The translations under genes were made by a program, and so were the position numbers. From Mesorhabditis belari (lineage: Eukaryota; Nematoda; Chromadorea; Rhabditida; Rhabditidae), in assembly GCA_958450365.1 (NCBI GenBank), contig CAUEEP010000740.1:3165501-3229500 (forward strand): a stretch of 64,000 bases of DNA. Direction: 5' to 3'. The notes beneath the pieces were generated by a model that ran no database searches, was not told the DNA's origin, and saw only the letters and a list, made by a program, of their open reading frames with translations. Of the stretch, positions 58,201-64,000 are shown piece by piece (the stretch's first letter is position 1; each line of letters starts with the position of its first letter).

Positions 58201-58560
58201 ATTTTTGCTCGACAACCTTACATGTCGATGTATTATCGTAAATTATGGTCAGAGGTAGTGATTTTAGAGTTTTATTTCTAACAAAGTTGCTTTAGATGCT
58301 AGCTCTTGACATTCATGAGACTTTCCGACTTGAAGGTGACGAGCCAACAACAGGACAACGACTAAAAACGGCCGTGCTTGAAAGAGGAGCGGGTGATGTT
58401 GCCAAAGAACTGTATCGACGCTTCCAGGTTTGACTGATAATTTGTTTAGACAATGTACATACCTAATTTAATTTAGGGAAGAGATCCATCAGTTGGACCA
58501 ATTTGTGATTTCTACGACCCACCACCATTTACGGAAGATCAACAGCAAACAGCAACTTAA
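55206..58560 (+). CDS. M3-family (thimet/MIP-like) peptidase paralogue without catalytic motif, 25 exons, 777 aa
   Basis: M3 peptidases are zinc oligopeptidases; mitochondrial intermediate peptidase is a member. All 25 exons close in phase, from 55206-55268 to 58477-58560. The first exon encodes a basic leader (MFILRKQKRALKHLPNARRT) like a mitochondrial presequence. Fold landmarks are present: KWEAGPWRGHM, LGYASVSEHRLANKM, the pre-catalytic FSVKDNKDGTHLGRLYLDPY, and the C-terminal DIHETFR and LERGAGDV region. Where HEFGHALH should be, the sequence reads FLFQLGKVVQLL (around residue 545-555), so both zinc-binding His and the catalytic Glu are gone; the junction between exons 19 and 20 falls inside this motif. 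An inactive, conserved pseudoprotease is the simplest reading. AATAAA lies at 58745. Confidence 0.85.
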
Positions 58561-59085
58561 TTTTATTGTAGCGAGATTGTGTTAATCTTTGTAAATTGAA
58601 TTTGTTGATAATTTAGTCGTATTTTTTATGTTTATGACTTGTAGGTTTGTTATTTAAATGTAGAATTTAGAACAAATTTAGGTTAGGAGTATAATTTGAT
58701 GTCAATTCTCATAAACGGGCATGTTTTGTTATAGCTTTTTTTTCAATAAATGTTCCAAGAATGGGCTCCATGATGTTTATGGTACTCAAACCTTGCTATC
58801 GTATCATAATACGATTTCATAATACTCTCTAATAGTAGTGCACCCGAGCGCTGCCTAAATTGGTCGAAATCCCGAAAAGCGCTTATCAGAACCTATCGAT
58901 GTGGGGTCGGAAAATGTAGCTGACGATGAGATCTTGTGGGGAATTAGAGGGCTGAGCTTCTGCGAAAACTTAGAAACCGTAAAATAGTCATCAACTCGGC
59001 TCGGCGGGATGCACTACTATTAGAGAGAATACGGTACCTACATGAAGTTATTCTCAAAAGTTATAACAAACTGATACATATTTAG
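58561..59085. other. Intergenic, M3-like to TFIIE-alpha
   Basis: 525 bp with a polyadenylation signal at 58745-58750 and a TTTAG acceptor immediately before the next ATG. Two near-identical pieces read as an inverted pair (AATAGTAGTGCACCCGAGC at 58831 and GGCGGGATGCACTACTATTA at 59003), suggesting a small hairpin element between them. Confidence 0.5.
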
Positions 59086-60844
59086 ATGGCCACATCATCT
59101 ACAGCTGAAGATGGGAAAGAAACGGTAAGTTATTTTTGCGAAAATACGTATTTAATGTTGGTAAGCATTTAGGTTGTCAAGGAGATTCCCCCAGCTTTGG
59201 ACAAACTGTAATTTTGATATTGAAATGCTTGATTCTACATTTTTAAAATTTAGACTTCTCTTGATGGTGAAAAACTTCTATACACAAGAGCAGTTTCTCC
59301 TCGTTTACTACATTATGCGCGCGATTTGCATAAAAGAGGAAAAACTTCGTGAACGAGTTCAGTTTGAGCATAAACAAATGAGAGAGGTAATATTTTAACT
59401 TTTAAAGAAAATTAATATGATATTCAGTGGTTGGCTCAATTGAAGAGAGACAAAATTATACGAGAGCGCCTTATCACTCAAAAAAACGATAACAATCGAA
59501 ATGTAAACATGATTTTCTACTTCATCAACTATCGTGCTTTAAGAAATGTACTTACTTTCAAGATTGATCACATGAGGTAAAATTTTTTGTAAATAAATTA
59601 TACGTTTATTTAGACAACGATTGGAAGCCCGAGAAAAGGATACCGTACAAAGAGCTCACTACAAATGTTCGAAGTGCACTATGCAATATGAATCTCTTGA
59701 AATTGACAGATTATATGATCAAAGGACGGACTGTGGGTTTATAGTATCATTTTAAGCATTTAGTGATGATTTAGCTTTGGTATGTTGGAGATGTAATGGA
59801 AGGGTTGATCTGGATGAAAGTGCTGGGCCCACAACTGAGACACGGTTTAGACGAAGCGAGTAATTGAACTGTCTTTTTTAGATCTTTACTGGCTCGCTTT
59901 AACGAGCAAATGCTGCCGATGTTTACCGTTATTCGTGAATTGGCTGGCATCCAATTAGCACCTCATCTTTGTGAGCCAGACATCAATAAATATATTGATG
60001 ATCCTGCAGGTGCATTAAATGTTTATTTTTCACAATTTCTCCTATTTAGTCCAGCAATTACAACAACAACAGCAGGAACTCGACTTTTCATCACAACCAA
60101 CGCGTGCATCTTTGGGTGGAGTGGCATTCAAGGTTTGCTTTCTTACTTGAATCATTCATAAGTCTGTACCTTTAGCAAGATGCTGTCAATCTTGCAAAGA
60201 TGATGACTAGCGAGCAAATCACTGTTGATCTGAATGCTGGAACCAATCAGTTTGTTTGACCACATAAACCTCTAAAAACTTTTCTATAGGGTTGAAGAAA
60301 AACAAAAAGAAATGCCCGCTTGGCTGGCTCCGATTGCAATGGGAGAAGAGATAAACAATGTGGAAATCTTTAACGATAAGTGAGGACTCGTTTATAGCAT
60401 ACCTAGTCATTGTTTTGTTTTAGCCAAGAAAGTACTACGCTTCATCTATCAATGTTGGCCGAGTTGGAAGGGTTTGAACTTGTGTTTGAAATTTATTTTA
60501 ACTTTATTTTAGTGGAACAAATGAGCCTGAAGAAACAAACGAAGAAAGCGCTGACCAAGGAGTTCGTGCTCTTTTTATTTCTCAGATTCATAAAATAAAA
60601 AATATTTCTATACTTTTGATTCAGGAAGCACTACCAGAGCAAGCAGAAGAACAAGAATCGGAGGAGGAAGAAGAGACGCCTGAAGTCACAGTTCAAGGAG
60701 TAAAGGTGATTATAAGTTTGTCACACTAGTAATTTTAATACTCTTTAGTATGCCTTCGACCAAGTGACTCCCGATATGATTGAGCAAATGACAGAAGCCG
60801 AACAGGAAACCTATAACCATGTATTTCAAACATATTATTCTTAA
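59086..60844 (+). CDS. GTF2E1: Transcription factor IIE subunit alpha, 14 exons, 397 aa
   Basis: TFIIE-alpha recruits and stimulates TFIIH during RNA polymerase II initiation. Exons 59086-59124, 59173-59207, 59254-59386, 59428-59576, 59614-59732, 59775-59844, 59882-60009, 60050-60132, 60176-60249, 60290-60379, 60424-60471, 60513-60561, 60625-60705, 60749-60844 keep phase. The N-terminal winged helix (QFLLVYYIMRAICIKEEKLR to FYFINYRALRNVLTFKIDHM) is followed by a zinc ribbon with YKCSKC and VCWRCN, all four Cys present, and then RSLLARFNEQMLPMF, as in the human protein. A Gln tract (QQLQQQQQE) and an acidic stretch (EESEEEEEE-like) precede the family-type C-terminal end. Start directly behind TTTAG. 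AATAAA at 60891-60896. Confidence 0.93.
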
Positions 60845-61007
60845 TAGACTTGGATTTGTTGAGAAATTTCGTTTATGTATTCCCCTTTTGAATAAATGTA
60901 TGTTTACGTAGTATCATTTTATTACAAATATTTTTGATATGCCAGAGTATTTTCGATTAATTCAGAAAAAATGAAGAGGAAGGTTCAAGGTTTTAGGAAG
61001 TGTGGAA
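60845..61007 (+). promoter_or_regulatory. Operon-like intercistronic region, TFIIE-alpha to RRP36
   Basis: Stop at 60844, AATAAA at 60891-60896, then a TTTTAG acceptor ending at 60996 and the ATG at 61008. The signal-to-acceptor distance of about 100 bp is what SL2-type nematode operons show. The U-rich stretch between (TATTTTTGAT, TTTTCGATTAATT) fits as well. No room for a separate promoter. Confidence 0.6.
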
Positions 61008-62421
61008 ATGCAAGGATTCGACGATCATGTGTCCAGAAAAGTTCGGACTTTTCCTAAAAAGACGACCGGAATTTCAAAGGACTTCAAAAAGGTAATTAAT
61101 TCTATTTTATTGCCTTCCTGCTTGGGCTCATAACGTACCCACGAAATATAAGGATTTGCAGAATCATTAACTTTACAAATTTTTAAGATCGTATGACATT
61201 ATGAAATCAATTGCATTTAGTCTCGTCAAGGTGCTTTGCGGAAGGATATACCAAAATTCTCTGAGCCATGTGTCAATGATTTCCAAAACTATGGATATGT
61301 TGAAAAGAAAGTGAGGAGGCGACGAGAGGAACGTTTTGCTGAAGATGAAAGTGAGGAAGATGAGGAGGTCGATCAAGACAAACGAGAAGATCAAGAAGAA
61401 CAAGAGGATCAAGACGAAATAGTATCGGCTCAGTTCAGAGAAGGTTGTAAAATTATCTTTTTTTGTTAAAAATTTATTTAGATGTTGCAAATATGCCTCT
61501 AAGCAAAGTCAAAGAGCTCAAAAATAAACTTGGCATCAAGCTTTTCAATAAAGCTTTCTTTGGCGTTGAAGAAAAGCAGAAAACGGGAGTTAAAGAAGAT
61601 CAGGAAGTTCCGACACAGAGGAAAACGACACAATTCAAGGTTTGTTCAGTATCGTTACAGCTTCAAATATTTTTAATTTTGTAGAGAGTCAACTCGAAAA
61701 GGCCAAGGGAAATCTCGTCAAAGAAACCAGTTTCGAAATTCCGTGATATTTATGCCAATGAGAAAAAGACCGAACGTATAAGGTAAACAAATTATTTTGT
61801 GGTCACTATTAGTCTATTTTAGCATTGACCCAAGATTTGATTCTCGTTATGGTGAACTAAATCAAGCGCATTTCGAACGAAATTATACCCATATCCACGA
61901 GCTTCAGCTTTCCGAAATAACAGTACGTTACCATTTTTGACTTTTGCATTACAATTTAGAACTTGAAAAATGAATTGAAAGAAGCAAAAACTAATGGAGA
62001 CGAGGCACGAGTTCGAGAAATTAAAAACACTCTCAAACGGATGCAAGACCGAGAACGAACCAAGAAGTTGGATTCAATAAAAATGCCATCTAACCTTCTT
62101 TAGGGATCGTGATTTGAAACGACAAACGGTCGTCCAATTGAGGCAAGAGAACATGAAACGAATGAAAGAAGGAAATGCACCAGTCTTCAAAACTCGCGGT
62201 AGAAATTGAAATGAGCTTATGGCTATGGATTGCAACTTAATCAAAATAAACATAAATTATGTTCAGCTGATGTGCGCCGGCTACAAGATGAACGCAAGCG
62301 AGAAGTTTTGCAGAAAGAGGGCAATCTGGACAAACATCTCGAGCGCAAAGAAAAGAAGCAAAAACAAAAGGAAAACCGACTAAAAAGGAAGCTTACATCT
62401 GAAGATCACGGATTCCGCTAA
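61008..62421 (+). CDS. RRP36: Ribosome biogenesis protein RRP36, 8 exons, 339 aa
   Basis: RRP36 acts in the nucleolus in early 18S rRNA processing. Exons 61008-61091, 61221-61443, 61482-61639, 61685-61782, 61823-61922, 61960-62066, 62104-62198, 62267-62421 keep phase. The core RPREISSKKPVSKFRDIY, IDPRFDSRYGELNQAHFERN and the long charged helix (LKNELKEAKTNGDEARVREI, ENMKRMKEGNAPVFKT) follow the family in order; the tail DKHLERKEKKQKQKENRLKR is a typical basic nucleolar end. An acidic insert (EDEEVDQDKREDQEEQEDQD) sits in the N-terminal part. AATAAA at 62557. Confidence 0.9.
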
Positions 62422-62556
62422 GGTACTCTTGCCGTTTAATTCAGATTAGAGGGCTGTCATTGTCATTAGAGTCAAAATTGTTTTTGTTATGTTGAGTTTT
62501 CCTTATTGTTATTGTTGTCGAATGATTTACTGGTACTACAGCTTTTTTGTGGTGTC

Positions 62557-62562
62557 AATAAA
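62557..62562 (+). terminator. Polyadenylation signal of RRP36
   Basis: AATAAA about 135 bp behind the RRP36 stop. Confidence 0.65.
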
Positions 62563-62939
62563 TTTGTTCAAAAGTTTCATTTGTACGAAGCGTCCGTCAT
62601 TTTCTGGGGGCCTGACATTTCCGACACTTGTGCGACAGAGACTGTAAGTTGACTGACTAAATTTTAATTTTACATGCAAACACTTTATTTTCAATTCATG
62701 ATGCAATTTCTATTAACGTTTATTCAATTGAGTGAGACAATAAACGAATAGTCAGTTTAGGTGATCGAATCATTGTGTGTGAATGAAGAGTCGAGACTGA
62801 GGGCAGAAATGAGCTGATGAAGAGAGGCCAGTCAAACCGTCGATCGATGCCTAAAAGAAAGAAATTGAATACGAAGAAAATGTGATTGAAACAATTACAA
62901 TGAAACATTAGCAATTTACAAAGGCTGTAAAGACTCTAC

Positions 62940-63230
62940 CTATTCCCGTTTGTTTGAGGGACCGGCTGGTTGTAATGGCTGAGTGCCGGCGGCTCCACCA
63001 ACGCACTTCTGGATCTCGTCTTGGATTCGCTGAATAAGAAAAGTTAAGACCGTTAAAAAATGACTATCGTAAAAAACTATCAACCAACTATCAAAAATGT
63101 TCAAATGAACAAAATAAATAACAAAACAATAAAAGTTTACCTGAATGGTTGGTAGCAAAAGTCCTTGCGTGTGGGCGTAGACGAGAGCAGCGACGATGGT
63201 GAGAAGGATGAACACCAAGAGGAAGCCCAT
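62940..63230 (-). CDS. 59-aa single-pass membrane or secreted peptide, 2 exons
   Basis: Exons 63230-63141 and 63029-62940 are exactly 90 nt each and in phase. The N-terminus is a strong hydrophobic segment (MGFLLVFILLTIVAALVYAH) and the rest is short and polar with one Cys (QDEIQKCVGGAAGTQPLQPA). Lacking a clear cleavage site, it could be a signal anchor or a signal peptide. No family recognised. Intron 63140-63030 has a perfect GTAAAC donor and TTATTCAG acceptor. It converges with RRP36. Confidence 0.6.
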   Translation of the reverse strand: MGFLLVFILLTIVAALVYAHTQGLLLPTIQVNFYCFVIYFVHLNIFDSWLIVFYDSHFLTVLTFLIQRIQDEIQKCVGGAAGTQPLQPAGPSNKRE

Positions 63231-64000
63231 TGTAATGATTGGAGTGGAGAGAAGAATGTGAGGTTGATGATATGATTTTTTTCCTCACAAACCATCTACT
63301 TTGATTTGACCGATAAATGCAAATTTGGCTCTTTTCCGGCGGTTTCACACCGTGTATGCAAATTTAGATCTTTTGTTTTGTGAATTAATACGGTAGTTTA
63401 GCGTGAGTCTATTCGTCACTTTGACTATTTTTAAACAGCTATTTTTTTTAAAGCAAAGGGAAACCGATTTGTGGGCATTGTTATACCCCATTCCCGACGT
63501 GGACATTATTATGAGTTCCGGACTGAAATCCCCCCCATCTCACCAAACACAATTTAGACTTGAAAGTTTTTCTTCTTGAAACGAAAATCCATTTTGCGTC
63601 TTTCCGCAGTTTCCGCAGAGTTACCAGAATATATTTTTTTCACTAAAATGAAACCTTAGCTTTCCGTTAGCAAAGCACTTTCCGTTTAGTTGAACCGAAA
63701 GGTCAAGCCAAGCCGTGAATCATGACTGTTTTGTTGTGTATAGTCTCTCTCTGAAACTATTTATTCGGATCTTTCCCCTTTTTGATGTAGAGATGGAAAT
63801 CTCTGAAAAGAAAGAGGGTTTGGTGGATTGTTTGGAGTGTGGAGATCGAGCTCCAATTTATCACATTGCGCTATCTCCGTTTGAGAGTTGAAAGGGGACG
63901 AAGATGGTGACAGAAAAGAAGAAGGACTGTTCATTTGGGGGAAGGGGAGGGGAAAGGATCAAACAGGAAAAGGGGGAGGGGAAAGAAATGGTGAAGGATA
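63231..64000. promoter_or_regulatory. Upstream region of the 59-aa peptide gene
   Basis: No gene supported. The end of the window (63890-64000) is purine-rich (GAAAGGGGAGGGGAAAG type). A promoter for the minus-strand gene is expected near 63240-63400 but no motif is distinctive. Confidence 0.4.

Overview
The window is nuclear DNA of a free-living-type nematode. It is AT-rich, with many short introns (mostly 40-60 bp) ending in TTTTAG or TTTCAG, protein-coding starts lying directly behind such acceptors (consistent with spliced-leader trans-splicing), and tightly packed same-strand genes. The best species clue is a Caenorhabditis FAT-3-like front-end desaturase of 452 aa; I cannot name the species. 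The coding models below were assembled by hand from splice sites and reading phase, so exon edges may be off by a base or two.

Left part (1-17 kb): a complete Cdc25-type phosphatase on the minus strand (2-1580) diverges from a START-domain lipid-binding protein (2413-3800). A 16-exon sugar-transporter-like MFS protein follows (7333-10943), with a pogo-like TA-flanked element in an intron. Then come a UDP-glycosyltransferase pseudogene (about 12.24-14.04 kb, minus) and a degenerate ShKT-domain gene (15.7-16.4 kb, minus). Middle part (17-36 kb): an RFWD3-like RING/WD40 gene whose RING lacks zinc ligands (17.35-20.03 kb, minus), a poorly interpretable stretch, the fat-3-like desaturase (24347-27599), an MFS-transporter relic, and a mariner fossil split by a palindromic insertion. 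From 36 to 43.9 kb there are few supportable genes.

Right part (43.9-64 kb): a long minus-strand coiled-coil gene (43923-52443) whose introns have collected a tRNA-like relic, a deleted mariner with a nested palindrome, an 837-bp foldback element and a second foldback element that carries its own acidic-tailed ORF. Four plus-strand housekeeping genes follow head to tail: PPP4R2, a catalytically dead M3-peptidase paralogue, TFIIE-alpha and RRP36. The last pair has the spacing of a nematode operon. A 59-aa membrane peptide gene on the minus strand and its upstream region close the window.

Repeats are a theme: at least six hairpin-forming elements from several families, two dead mariners each broken by a palindrome, and three unlinked arrays of a related 11-bp unit. 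No CRISPR array, bacterial gene or virus was seen.
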